From Corynebacterium sp. (GTDB taxonomy: Bacteria > Actinomycetota > Actinomycetes > Mycobacteriales > Mycobacteriaceae): 40,755 nt of DNA. The DNA is taken from NCBI RefSeq assembly GCF_030535495.1, contig NZ_JAUNRW010000011.1:1-40755 (forward strand). The letters are read 5' to 3'. The translations under genes were made by a program, and so were the position numbers. Below are positions 1 through 8,559 of the stretch, in pieces. Position 1 is the first letter of the stretch. Each line of letters opens with the position of its first letter. A model generated the notes under the pieces. The model was not told the origin of the DNA. It saw only the letters and a list, made by a program, of their open reading frames with translations, and did not search any database.

Positions 1-82
1 TGCAAGAGATTACGTCTAGTCAGAACGCGAACAGGCGTTGTGCAGAAACTTGAACGCTGTACAGGAGGGATGTTGCACAACA
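1..82. repeat. Diverged direct repeat, copy A
   Basis: Positions 1-77 align without gaps to 40469-40545, with about 49 of 77 bases identical. The longest shared runs are CGCGAACAGG (26-35), TGCAG (41-45) and TGAAC (51-55). The copy lies just beyond the 3' end of the trehalose-uptake operon. Both copies read as a similar peptide in one frame (REQ..CRNLN.VQ), but copy A has a TAG stop at 17-19 in that frame, so it is not an intact gene. It could be a remnant of a dispersed element, a decayed coding fragment or a pair of recombination sites. No gene was recognised in 1-113. Confidence 0.5.
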
Positions 83-113
83 GCCGGTGAACGCGCTCCA
101 GGCATGACCCCGC

Positions 114-305
114 TCAGCGTCGCCGCCACACCCACCAGGTCAGGCCCACGAACACGGCCGCCAGCAGCCCCGGCCAGAGCGCGGGCTCGGGGGAGAAGAG
201 GTTCACCACCGCCTGCACCAGGGAGAGGAAGGCGAAGAATCCGAGGAATCCCAGCAGGGTCTCGTGCTGCAGTCTCCGGCGCGGACCCCGGGAGCTATCG
301 TCCAC
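114..305 (-). CDS. Small membrane protein, 63 aa
   Basis: The predicted protein is 63 residues with a charged, Arg-rich N-terminus and two hydrophobic stretches (about residues 17-37 and 41-59), ending in RRR. It is therefore probably a two-pass inner-membrane protein with positive ends in the cytoplasm. The start is GTG at 305, inside the last codons of the upstream gene (11-base overlap), so it is very likely translationally coupled to it and is the last gene of the tus operon. No family was recognised and no function can be given. It might assist the importer or be an unrelated passenger. The real-gene call rests on the tight overlap and the clean hydrophobic pattern. Confidence 0.6.
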   Translation of the reverse strand: MDDSSRGPRRRLQHETLLGFLGFFAFLSLVQAVVNLFSPEPALWPGLLAAVFVGLTWWVWRRR

Positions 306-732
306 GGCGCACCCTCCGTCGCTGCCACAGCCCCACCGCCAGCGCCACGCCCCACACCAGGAACAACGGATCCCATATCCAGGCGTGGCCGATGAGCGCC
401 GGTCGGTCCACTGCAGCGGGCAGCGGAAGCACGCCGGCGAGCATGAGGTTCGTCGTCAGGGTGTTGACCCCACCCCACACGATGAGGGCGGCGGCGCCGA
501 GCCAATAAAGGATGCGGGCCCAGGGGGCGTCGATAAGCAGGGGGCCGCAGGCCAAGGCGAGCTTGAGGACACCGACGACCGCGAGCACCCAGGACAGGCC
601 CGCGAACTGGTCGGTGACCGCCTCACCGACGGTCTCCAGCAACCAGGTGCCACCCGCCGCCCAGTAGAGGCTGAAGGCGCCGTGGATGACACCGGCCAGG
701 GCCGCCACCCACAGCGCCGCGGCCCGTATCAC
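295..732 (-). CDS. DUF3995-like four-helix membrane protein
   Basis: The 145-residue product has four predicted membrane helices. Its N-terminal part, with a His in the first helix followed by SLYWAAGGTWLL, looks like the DUF3995 family of small actinobacterial membrane proteins, whose role is unknown. The start is GTG at 732, overlapping the TGA stop of the upstream permease gene (GTGA). The long open frame to the right of that start lies over the permease gene in another frame and is not coding. C. glutamicum also has a small membrane-protein gene within its trehalose-uptake cluster, though in a different place as I recall. The link to trehalose import is inferred from operon position only. 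Confidence 0.72.
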   Translation of the reverse strand: MIRAAALWVAALAGVIHGAFSLYWAAGGTWLLETVGEAVTDQFAGLSWVLAVVGVLKLALACGPLLIDAPWARILYWLGAAALIVWGGVNTLTTNLMLAGVLPLPAAVDRPALIGHAWIWDPLFLVWGVALAVGLWQRRRVRRGR

Positions 733-1556
733 GCCTTCACACCACCGGCGGTGAGGCCGGAGACGATCCGGCGCTGGAAGATGAGCACCATGATGATGAG
801 CGGCACGGTCACCAGGGCACCCGCGGCCATGATCGAGGCATACGGGTACTCGAAGGCGCTCGGTCCGGAGAAGCGGGCGATGGCCACGGTGACGGGCTCG
901 GTGGCGGTCGTCGAGAGCTGACGCGCCAGCATGAACTCGTTCCACGTGGCGATGAACGCCAGGATCGCGGTGGTGAACAGGGCCGGAGCCGCCAGGGGCA
1001 GCAGGACCAGGCGGAAGGCCTGGCCGCGGGAGGCGCCGTCGACACGCGCGGCCTCCTCCAGCTCCCAGGGCAGCTGCCGGAAGAAGGAGACCAGGGTGTA
1101 GATGGTCAGCGGCAGGGCGAAGGAGATGTTGGGGATGATCATCGCCCGGTAGGTGCCGATCCACCCCAGGTCACCGAACAGCTGGAACAGCGGGGTGACC
1201 AGCGCGATGCCGGGGAACATGGAGGCGGCGAGGATGATGCCGGTGACCAGGCCCTTGCCCGGGAAGTTCAGCCGGGCCAGGGCGTAGGCGGTGAACACGC
1301 CGACCATGACGGCCAGGGAGGTGGTGGCCACGGAGATGAACAGGGAGTTGACGATGGCCCCGAGGAAGTCGTTGCCCTTGTCCGTGGCCAGCGCATCCTG
1401 GAAGTTCTCCAGGGTGACGTGGGTGGGCCACGGCGTGGTGTCGAAGGTGTAGCGCTTGTCGCGCAGGGCGACGATGACCATCCAGTAGAAGGGCGCCAGG
1501 CCCCAGAACATGATGAACAGCACTCCCAGGTAGTGCCACAGTGTTGCGCGCTTCAT
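729..1556 (-). CDS. tusG: Trehalose-type ABC importer permease TusG
   Basis: Inner-membrane permease of a carbohydrate ABC importer (MalG-like, 275 aa). One N-terminal helix (about residues 8-30) is followed by a periplasmic segment and five further helices. The cytoplasmic EAA loop that docks to the ATPase is seen as EEAARVDGASRGQAF near residues 178-192. It pairs with TusF to form the channel through which trehalose is taken up. The gene overlaps tusF by ATGA (1553-1556), which implies coupled translation. In Corynebacteriales this importer recovers trehalose, including that released by mycolyl transfer. Substrate assignment comes from similarity and gene order to the C. glutamicum tus genes, not from residues. 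Confidence 0.85.
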   Translation of the reverse strand: MKRATLWHYLGVLFIMFWGLAPFYWMVIVALRDKRYTFDTTPWPTHVTLENFQDALATDKGNDFLGAIVNSLFISVATTSLAVMVGVFTAYALARLNFPGKGLVTGIILAASMFPGIALVTPLFQLFGDLGWIGTYRAMIIPNISFALPLTIYTLVSFFRQLPWELEEAARVDGASRGQAFRLVLLPLAAPALFTTAILAFIATWNEFMLARQLSTTATEPVTVAIARFSGPSAFEYPYASIMAAGALVTVPLIIMVLIFQRRIVSGLTAGGVKA

Positions 1557-2608
1557 CGTGAAACCTCCTCTGCCTGCTTATCGACGTCCCCGTCCACCGG
1601 TTCCCCACCCAGTTCCGCGCGGCGATCGGGTTCCTTGCGTTTCTTCGCACCCGGGACCTTGCGACCCTTGACCCCGCGTTGTCCGGAGACATCGGCGCCG
1701 AGGAAGCGGATCATGATGAAGGCGACGCCGAAGATGAGCAGGAAGATGAGCGTGGAGATGGCGGAGGCGGAGTTGAAGTTGTTCTGCCGCATGTCCTCGA
1801 CCACCAGCTGGGAGATCGTGGCGGTCGGCGAGTTGGAGGAGGCGGAGATCATGATGACCGGCAGGTCGTACATGCGCAGCGCGTCGAGGGTGCGGAAGAG
1901 CACGGCGACCATGAGCGCGGGTTTAACCAGCGGCATGGTGATCTGCCAGAACTGCTGCCAGCGGGAGGCGCCGTCGACACGCGCGGCCTCGTAGACGTCC
2001 TTGGGGATCATCTGCAGGCCGGCGAGGATGAGGAGCGCCATGAAGGGGGCGGTCTTCCATACGTCGGCGATGATGACCGCGGATCTGGCGGCCCAGGGGT
2101 CGGTCGTCCAGGAGATGCTCGTGTTGAACAGGGAGTTGACGATGCCCCGGTCGGCGAAGATGAACTGCCACAGCTTGGCGGTGACGGCGGTGGGGATCGC
2201 CCACGGGATGAGCACGGCGGCGCGGACGATACCGCGGCCGCGGAATTCGCGGTTCATCGCCAGGGCCATGAACATGCCGAGGATGGTCTCCAGGGTGACG
2301 GTGACGACGGTGAAGAACAGGGTGATGCGGACGGCCGGCCAGAAGTCGGTGGCCAGCACACCCGGGGGGCAGGTGGTGACGTTGCCGGAGGGTGACATGC
2401 ACCGGTTGGACAGCCAGTAGAGGTAGTGGTCGAATCCGGCGAAGCCGCCCTCGACGAAGAGCCCGGTCGTGGGATCGAGTGAGCGGTCGGCCTGGAAGGA
2501 CAGGAAGACGGCGCGGAGGATCGGATAGCCGATGACGATGGCCAGGACGATGAGCGCCGGGGCGATCAGCCAGGCCGCTGAACGGGCCTGGCCGGCACGT
2601 GTGTTCAT
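1553..2608 (-). CDS. tusF: Trehalose-type ABC importer permease TusF
   Basis: Second permease subunit (MalF-like, 351 aa). It has an N-terminal helix at about residues 11-34, a large extracytoplasmic loop, and five more helices. The EAA loop is YEAARVDGASRWQQFWQI. The C-terminus is a long, Arg/Lys-rich cytoplasmic tail of about 45 residues (from roughly GADVSGQRGVKG), longer than usual for the family and of unknown use. The start is ATG at 2608 with AAGGAG seven bases upstream. It follows tusE after a 103-base gap that contains a hairpin, so its mRNA level is probably lower than that of the binding protein. Confidence 0.85.
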   Translation of the reverse strand: MNTRAGQARSAAWLIAPALIVLAIVIGYPILRAVFLSFQADRSLDPTTGLFVEGGFAGFDHYLYWLSNRCMSPSGNVTTCPPGVLATDFWPAVRITLFFTVVTVTLETILGMFMALAMNREFRGRGIVRAAVLIPWAIPTAVTAKLWQFIFADRGIVNSLFNTSISWTTDPWAARSAVIIADVWKTAPFMALLILAGLQMIPKDVYEAARVDGASRWQQFWQITMPLVKPALMVAVLFRTLDALRMYDLPVIMISASSNSPTATISQLVVEDMRQNNFNSASAISTLIFLLIFGVAFIMIRFLGADVSGQRGVKGRKVPGAKKRKEPDRRAELGGEPVDGDVDKQAEEVSR

Positions 2609-2652
2609 GTGCGGCTCCTTCGGATAAGTGTTACATCACACAGAACCACAAA

Positions 2653-2676
2653 AGACCCGCCCGAGGGGGCAGGTCT
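2653..2676 (-). terminator. Intercistronic hairpin between tusE and tusF
   Basis: On the minus strand the stem AGACCTGCCC / GGGCGGGTCT (one mismatch, loop CCTC) is followed at once by TTTT. It lies after the tusE stop and before the tusF Shine-Dalgarno. It has the form of a partial terminator or mRNA-stabilising hairpin, a common way to make more binding protein than permease. How well it terminates cannot be judged from the sequence. Confidence 0.6.
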
Positions 2677-2711
2677 GGTGTGGTGTTGCCTATCGAGACT
2701 GACGCGGTCGC

Positions 2712-4016
2712 TTAGTTGGAGGCCTGCTCGATGGCGGCCTTCATGTCGGCGGTGGCGTCGTCGACGGACTTACCGGCGGTCAGCGCCGCGTAGGCGTTGT
2801 CCTGGACCGCCTTGGAGATGGCGGTGTAGAACGGGGAGACCGGACGCGGTGCCGCGTTCTCCAGGGACTCCTTGAGAGCCGGGAGGTACGGGAACTGCTC
2901 GACCAGGGCGTCATCCTCGTAGATGGAGGCGAGCACCGGCGGGAAGGAGGCCTCGGCGAAGGAGGTCTGGTTCTCCTCGTTGATGATGAACTGGATGAAG
3001 TCGAGAGCGGTGAGCTTGTTCTCGGAGTTGATGTTGATGCCGTTGTTGTAGCCACCCAGGGTGGACACGCCGACCCCGTTCTGGCCGACCAGCGGCTGGA
3101 CCTCGAAGTTGCCCGCGATCTCGGAGGTCTCGTCCTCGGCGTTGGTGAACATGTACGGCCAGTTGATGGCGTAGGCGGTGTCGCCGGCGACGAATGCCAG
3201 GTTGGTCTCCTCCTCGGTGGCGGAGGTGGACGCGGAGGCGATGGTGCCGTTCTCGTAGGCGTCGACCAGGGCCTGGAGGCCGGCCTTGGACTCGTCGGAG
3301 TCGACGGTGACCTCACCGGCGTCGTCGAGGACGGAGCCGCCCCAGCCCTCCATGAAGCCGACGGTGTTGACGGTCAGGCCCTCGTACTGCTTGAGCTGCA
3401 GGGTGAGGCAGTCGCCCTCGATGTCGGCGCAGGAGGCCTCGAGCTCGGCCCAGTTGGTGGGGGCCTCCGGGATGATCTCGGTGTTGCGGAACAGCAGCTG
3501 GCCGTTGGTGTTCTGCGGCAGCGCGTAGAGGGTGCCGTTGTAGGTGGCGGACTCCACGGTGGACTGCAGCAGGTCGGAGGTGTCGACCTCCAGGTCGCCG
3601 GTCAGCGGGGCGAGCCACTGGTTGGCGGCGAAGTCGGCGGTCCAGACGACATCCAGCGCCATGACGTCGTAGTCGGAGTTGCCGGCCTGCAGGGACTGCA
3701 CGAGGGTCTCGCGCTGCGCGTCGGCCTCACCGGCGAGCTCGGAGAGGGTGACCTCCTCGTCGGGGTTCTCGGCGTTCCACTTCTCGATGATCGGGGTGAT
3801 CTTGTCGGTGTCGTTCTTGCCCATGGCGAAGGTGATCGGGCCGCGGCCCTCCTCCGAATCGGAGGCCGCCTCCGTGGTGGTGGTGGCGGTGTCCGTCGCC
3901 GTGGCGGTGGTGGTCTCGTCGGTGCCGCCGTCATCGGCACAACCCGCGAGAACCACGGTGGAGACGATGGCGATGGCCGCCAGGGAACGACCCGGGCGCT
4001 TCAATGCGATGTTCAT
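2712..4016 (-). CDS. tusE: Trehalose-binding lipoprotein TusE
   Basis: Extracytoplasmic solute-binding protein of the importer (434 aa, family 1 carbohydrate-binding type). The signal peptide carries the lipobox LAGC with the acylated Cys at residue 26. An acidic and Thr-rich linker follows, then the binding fold from about residue 60. The start chosen is ATG at 4016, which gives a normal lipoprotein signal and has a GAAAGGTGA ribosome site. A start 84 bases further upstream would add an unlikely leader. It is the first gene of the tusE-F-G transcript, downstream of tusK on the same strand. Trehalose specificity is inferred from the cluster; a maltose/trehalose-like ligand is the alternative. 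Confidence 0.85.
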   Translation of the reverse strand: MNIALKRPGRSLAAIAIVSTVVLAGCADDGGTDETTTATATDTATTTTEAASDSEEGRGPITFAMGKNDTDKITPIIEKWNAENPDEEVTLSELAGEADAQRETLVQSLQAGNSDYDVMALDVVWTADFAANQWLAPLTGDLEVDTSDLLQSTVESATYNGTLYALPQNTNGQLLFRNTEIIPEAPTNWAELEASCADIEGDCLTLQLKQYEGLTVNTVGFMEGWGGSVLDDAGEVTVDSDESKAGLQALVDAYENGTIASASTSATEEETNLAFVAGDTAYAINWPYMFTNAEDETSEIAGNFEVQPLVGQNGVGVSTLGGYNNGININSENKLTALDFIQFIINEENQTSFAEASFPPVLASIYEDDALVEQFPYLPALKESLENAAPRPVSPFYTAISKAVQDNAYAALTAGKSVDDATADMKAAIEQASN

Positions 4017-4116
4017 CTGTGATTCACCTTTCGGAAGCAGTGTGTGCCCCCAAATGTAGTGACGCAGGTAATACCTCCGGCCCGGAATGGCCCCGATCAC
4101 CCCTTGTCGGGGGTGG
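4017..4116 (-). promoter_or_regulatory. tusE leader: stem-loop and possible promoter
   Basis: Directly after the tusK stop, a perfect 6-bp stem CACCCC / GGGGTG with a 6-base loop occupies 4098-4115. It has no T run, so it is a weak terminator at best. Nearer tusE, TACATT at 4053-4058 (minus strand) fits an actinobacterial TANNNT -10 box about 37 bases before the ATG. No convincing -35 was seen. tusE may therefore have its own promoter as well as read-through from tusK. Confidence 0.35.
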
Positions 4117-5124
<1,008 letters not shown>

Positions 5125-5160
5125 GGGGAAACGATAACACCGGAGACGGGTGTCGCGGCG
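5125..5160 (-). promoter_or_regulatory. Candidate tusK promoter and small dyad
   Basis: On the minus strand, TATCGT (5136-5131) stands six bases before the tusK ATG, the spacing expected for leaderless initiation. Just upstream, ACACC / GGTGT (5137-5141 and 5149-5153) forms a 5-bp dyad around a 7-base spacer. It could end the upstream transcript weakly or bind a regulator. Confidence 0.35.
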
Positions 5161-5808
5161 CTACAACCGCGCCGTGACCTTCTCCGCGGTGGCGATCTCC
5201 GCGAGGCGAGCAGCGTCGACCATGCCGGCCACGACCACGGCGGAGCCCCCGGCGGAGAGGGGTTGCAGGACCGCCGAGACCATCCCTTCCTCAGTGGTCC
5301 AGCCCGTCGACAGCACGCGCTCGGGCGTGCCGGCGGCGATGACGACGTCGAAAAGCGCGGGCGCGGGCCCGAAGAAGTCATCGCCGTAGAAGCGGACGGT
5401 GGGCCCGAAGTCGATGGCGCCGGCGGGCAGTGTGCCGCCGGACTCGACGACACCGCGGCCGAAGGGGTCGTCGGTGACCAGGACGATGTCACGGCCCGGC
5501 CCGGTCCACTCCTCGAAGCTGTCGGGGGAGGTGAACACCACATCACCGTCGCCGTCGAAACCCCACTCCACGTCGGCGGCCAGGGCTCCGAGCACGATGG
5601 CCACGGACTGCCAGCTCACGGGCAGGTCGAGGACGATGCGGGACGAGGAGTCGAGGTCGAGTTCCTCGATGAGCATGTTGCCCACTTTCGCCGCCCAGTT
5701 GTCCAGGGTGAGGGCGGAGAAGTCGAGGCGGGCGCCGGTCGACTCGTTGTAGACGGTCAGTCGCGGGGCGGAAGGGTCGGTCCGAAGCAGATGTGCGAGA
5801 AGCTCCAT
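5161..5808 (-). CDS. TIGR03089 family protein
   Basis: A 215-residue protein with the hallmarks of the actinobacterial TIGR03089 family: an N-terminal motif on leucine-rich helices (LLAHLLRTDPSAPRLTVYN) and the ALTLDNWAAKVGN segment, resembling the N-terminal half of acyl-CoA/AMP ligases without their catalytic C-terminal half. Its biochemical role is unknown. In mycobacteria the homologue (Rv3268, from memory) lies next to the LytR-CpsA-Psr gene, whereas here about 9 kb of other genes separate them. The start at 5808 is preferred because TACGAT lies eight bases before it. An in-frame ATG at 5850 would add 14 residues. Confidence 0.78.
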   Translation of the reverse strand: MELLAHLLRTDPSAPRLTVYNESTGARLDFSALTLDNWAAKVGNMLIEELDLDSSSRIVLDLPVSWQSVAIVLGALAADVEWGFDGDGDVVFTSPDSFEEWTGPGRDIVLVTDDPFGRGVVESGGTLPAGAIDFGPTVRFYGDDFFGPAPALFDVVIAAGTPERVLSTGWTTEEGMVSAVLQPLSAGGSAVVVAGMVDAARLAEIATAEKVTARL

Positions 5809-5946
5809 GCCGCCCCATCGTAGGCAGGTGGCGGAATTGGTGTCTGACATAAGAACCCGTGCATGTTGTTGTTCGCGTACCTTTGAGGAGAAAGATCCGG
5901 CCCATAAGGCCCCATAAGGCACTGAAGACTAGTAGAGAGCCCCTGC
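5809..5946. promoter_or_regulatory. Divergent promoter region with tandem 10-bp repeat
   Basis: This 138-base gap serves the TIGR03089 gene (minus) and the carotenoid operon (plus). A minus-strand -10 TACGAT is at 5822-5817. For the operon, two perfect tandem copies of CCCATAAGGC occupy 5901-5920, some 27-46 bases before the GTG start, where a regulator could block or aid RNA polymerase. TACCTT (5878-5883) and a TAGTAG (5930-5935) are possible -10 boxes; no clear -35 was seen. In C. glutamicum the crt operon is controlled by the MarR-type CrtR; whether the repeat serves a similar factor is inference. Confidence 0.5.
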
Positions 5947-6726
5947 GTGAGCGCCCCCTCCACCCGCACCATCAGCATCGTCATTCCCTGTCTCAATGAC
6001 GCCGAACTGCTGCGCCGTTGCCTGGCCTCTCTCGCGGAACAGGAGGTGGCGCCGGAGGAGATCATCGTGGTGGACAACGGCTCCACCGACGGAAGTGCTC
6101 AGGTGGCCGCCCGGTCCGGAGCGCGCGTCATCACCGAACCCCGCCGCGGTATCACCTGGGCGACGCACGCCGGTTTCGACGCCGCGACGGGCGCCATTCT
6201 CGCGCGTATCGACGCCGACGTCATCGCCGCCCCCGACTACGTCCGCCGTCTGCACGCGGCGTGGGATGCCGCGGAGCGCTCCCCGGGGCGCCGCGTCGTC
6301 GGGGTGACGGGCGTGGCCCGCTTCGCCCTGCCCGGGTGGCGGGGGGATCTCGCCAGCGCGCTGTATCTGCGTGCTTATCGACGCAGCGTCGGCGCCGCCC
6401 TGGGCCACCACCCCCTGTTCGGCACGAACTACTCGGTGCGGGCCGAGTGGTGGCGAAAGATCCGCACCCGCCTCGATTCGGCCGACACCTTCGCGCACGA
6501 GGACATGCAGATGTCCTTCGAGGTGGGCCCGGACGAGACGGTGTGGTTCCAGCCGGACCTGACCCTCGACATGGACGCCCGACCGCTGTACGGCGGACGC
6601 CAGATGATCCGGCGTTTTCGCCGGGGGATGCACACCATTCTCCGTGCCTGGCGGCACCACCCCCCGCAGCGGCGCCTGGCCGCGCGCGGGGTGCTCGGGG
6701 CTCGCCTGCAGGAGGCTCTGACATGA
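5947..6726 (+). CDS. Family 2 glycosyltransferase of carotenoid operon
   Basis: A 259-residue GT-A fold enzyme. It opens with a nucleotide-binding strand (ISIVIPCLND, residues 9-18), has VVDNGSTDGS at 41-50, and the DxD-type metal site IDADV near residue 88. An ED pair (HEDMQMS) near residue 182 could be the catalytic region. Short hydrophobic C-terminal stretches are few, so it is probably a peripheral membrane enzyme. The start is GTG at 5947, with only a weak ribosome site. Its stop overlaps the crtE start (ATGA). As the first gene of the C50-carotenoid operon it is a good candidate for adding sugar to the carotenoid hydroxyls. A role in another glycolipid is possible. Confidence 0.75.
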   Translation: MSAPSTRTISIVIPCLNDAELLRRCLASLAEQEVAPEEIIVVDNGSTDGSAQVAARSGARVITEPRRGITWATHAGFDAATGAILARIDADVIAAPDYVRRLHAAWDAAERSPGRRVVGVTGVARFALPGWRGDLASALYLRAYRRSVGAALGHHPLFGTNYSVRAEWWRKIRTRLDSADTFAHEDMQMSFEVGPDETVWFQPDLTLDMDARPLYGGRQMIRRFRRGMHTILRAWRHHPPQRRLAARGVLGARLQEALT

Positions 6727-7679
6727 ATCTCCAGCAACGGGTCGACGCCAGTATGGCGTTGCTCAACGATCACCTGGCGTCGATAAGCACAGTGGCGCCG
6801 GCGCCCTCCCGCCTGCTCGATCACGCCTACCAGGGAGTATCCACCTTCGCGCTGGGAGGCAAGCATCTGCGCGCCCGCCTGGTCCACCTGTCCGCCGGTG
6901 AGGTCAGTGGCGCGCAGCTGGAGGCGGCCACGGTGTTCGGTGCGTGCGTGGACATGATGCACGGCGCGTTTCTCATCCACGACGACATCATCGACCGGGA
7001 TGACACCCGCCGCGGTCATCCCACCGTGCATGCGGCCGTACGCGACGAGTTCGGCGACGAGCACCTGGGTACCTCCATCGGCATCACCGCCGGTGACCTG
7101 GGGCTCAACAGCTCGATCGGCATCCTCATCCACTCGACGCTGCCGGACACGCTCGTGCGGGAGGCGCTGCGCATCCTCAATGCCGCCGCCCAGCAGACCA
7201 TCGTCGGGGAGATCCTCGACATCGCCCATTCCATCACCGTTCCCGACCCGGAGCTCGTTCGTCTGAGCAACCACCTCAAGACCGCCGACTACAGCTTCGG
7301 GGCGCCACTGAAACTGGGGGCGCTGGCCGCGGGCCGGGACCCGGCACCCATGGAACCCATCGCCCGCGAACTGGGCCGGGCCTATCAGGCCGCCGACGAC
7401 ATCGCGGGCACCGTGGGGCACAGCGGGCAGACCGGCAAGCTCGCCGGCGGCGATGTCCTGCACGGCAGGGCCACCCTGGTCACCATGCGTATGGGTGATG
7501 ACACGGACGTCGATCCGCTCCGTCTGGCCGACATCATCGCCGACGTGGTGGGGGAGGGGCAGGCCCACCTGGACGTCGCGCGCACGCTCATCGACAAAGC
7601 TGCCCTGGAACCCGGCATCCGGAAGGATCTGCACGACGTGACCGACCGGATCGAAGGGATGTTGCGCACCTATGCCTGA
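6723..7679 (+). CDS. crtE: Geranylgeranyl diphosphate synthase CrtE
   Basis: Trans-prenyltransferase (318 aa) that makes the C20 precursor for phytoene. GGKHLRARL at residues 45-53 binds the diphosphate, and the first aspartate-rich motif is DDIIDRDD at 87-94. The second motif is DDIAG rather than DDxxD. As far as I recall a Gly at this place is usual for actinobacterial GGPP synthases. The conserved GK..G.D segment follows (TGKLAGGDV). The start is ATG at 6723, overlapping the GT2 stop. A longer in-frame opening towards 6018 lies over the GT2 gene and is not used. A copy of the repeated GCTTRTCGACG motif at 6778-6788 forces the rare Ile codon ATA here. Confidence 0.88.
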   Translation: MNLQQRVDASMALLNDHLASISTVAPAPSRLLDHAYQGVSTFALGGKHLRARLVHLSAGEVSGAQLEAATVFGACVDMMHGAFLIHDDIIDRDDTRRGHPTVHAAVRDEFGDEHLGTSIGITAGDLGLNSSIGILIHSTLPDTLVREALRILNAAAQQTIVGEILDIAHSITVPDPELVRLSNHLKTADYSFGAPLKLGALAAGRDPAPMEPIARELGRAYQAADDIAGTVGHSGQTGKLAGGDVLHGRATLVTMRMGDDTDVDPLRLADIIADVVGEGQAHLDVARTLIDKAALEPGIRKDLHDVTDRIEGMLRTYA

Positions 7680-8559
7680 CGCCGACTATCTCCGCCGCTA
7701 TGACCGGATGGCCGTCAAGGCCGCCCACCAGGTCATCTCCTCCTACTCCACGAGCTTCTCCCTGGCGACGGGCCTGCTCTCGCCCAGTGTGCGACGTGAC
7801 ATCCGCAACCTCTACGCCATGGTGCGCATCGCCGACGAGATCGTCGACGGCACCTGCGAGGTTTCCGGCGCCAGCCCGGCCCAGTGCCGGGAGCTTCTCG
7901 ACGCCTACGAGTCCGCCGTCCTCGCCGCCCCCGAATTACGATTCCACGTTGACCCGGTCCTCCACGCCTATGCCGAAACCGCCCGGCGCTGCGACTTCGA
8001 CCCGGAGCATGTGCGAGCCTTCTTCGCCTCCATGCGCCGCGATCTCACCCAGTCCAGCCACGACCAGGACAGCTTCGACGAATACGTCTACGGATCCGCC
8101 GAGGTCATCGGGCTGTTGTGCCTGCAGGCCTTCCTGGTCGATCACCCGGTCGGGGCCGCGGAGCGACAGCGCCTCCAGGCCGGGGCCCGCGCCCTCGGAT
8201 CGGCCTTCCAGAAGGTGAACTTCCTGCGCGACCTGCGCGAGGACGCCGGCATCCTGGGGCGCAGCTACTTCCCCGATATTGATCTCACCGCGCTGAGCGA
8301 GGTCGAGAAAACGCGGCTCGTGTCGCAGATCCGGGAGGAGTTGGCCACCGCCACCGCCGTCATCCCGCTCCTGCCGCTGACCGCCCGCACCGGGGTGCTG
8401 GCGGCAACGGAGCTGTTCGCCGAACTCAACGAGCGTATCGACGCCACCCCGGCCCCCGCGCTCCTGCGCGGACGCGTCAGCGTGCCGCGCCGCACCAAGG
8501 CCGCCATCCTGGCGAAAGCCGTGGCGCGTTCCTCCCGAATGAAAGCAGGCAACACATGA
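7672..8559 (+). CDS. crtB: Phytoene synthase CrtB
   Basis: Squalene/phytoene synthase (295 aa) that joins two GGPP molecules head to head to give phytoene. The family marks are YSTSFSLATGLL near residues 24-35, the first aspartate motif IADEIVDGT near 54-62, YVYGSAEVIGLLCLQAF in the middle, and the second aspartate motif VNFLRDLREDAGILGRSYFP near 182-201. The gene starts eight bases before the crtE stop, so the two are translationally coupled. Family length is normal and no key residue is missing. Confidence 0.9.
   Translation: MPDADYLRRYDRMAVKAAHQVISSYSTSFSLATGLLSPSVRRDIRNLYAMVRIADEIVDGTCEVSGASPAQCRELLDAYESAVLAAPELRFHVDPVLHAYAETARRCDFDPEHVRAFFASMRRDLTQSSHDQDSFDEYVYGSAEVIGLLCLQAFLVDHPVGAAERQRLQAGARALGSAFQKVNFLRDLREDAGILGRSYFPDIDLTALSEVEKTRLVSQIREELATATAVIPLLPLTARTGVLAATELFAELNERIDATPAPALLRGRVSVPRRTKAAILAKAVARSSRMKAGNT

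Noticed and set aside
6018..7679. Possible fusion of a GT2-overlapping frame with crtE
   Set aside because: The upstream part is out of frame with the GT2 gene and lacks motifs. ATG 6723 overlaps the GT2 stop and gives a normal CrtE.
6723..7679. Second aspartate motif of CrtE reads DDIAG instead of DDxxD
   Set aside because: Gly at this place is, as I recall, usual in actinobacterial GGPP synthases, so it is not a sign of inactivity.
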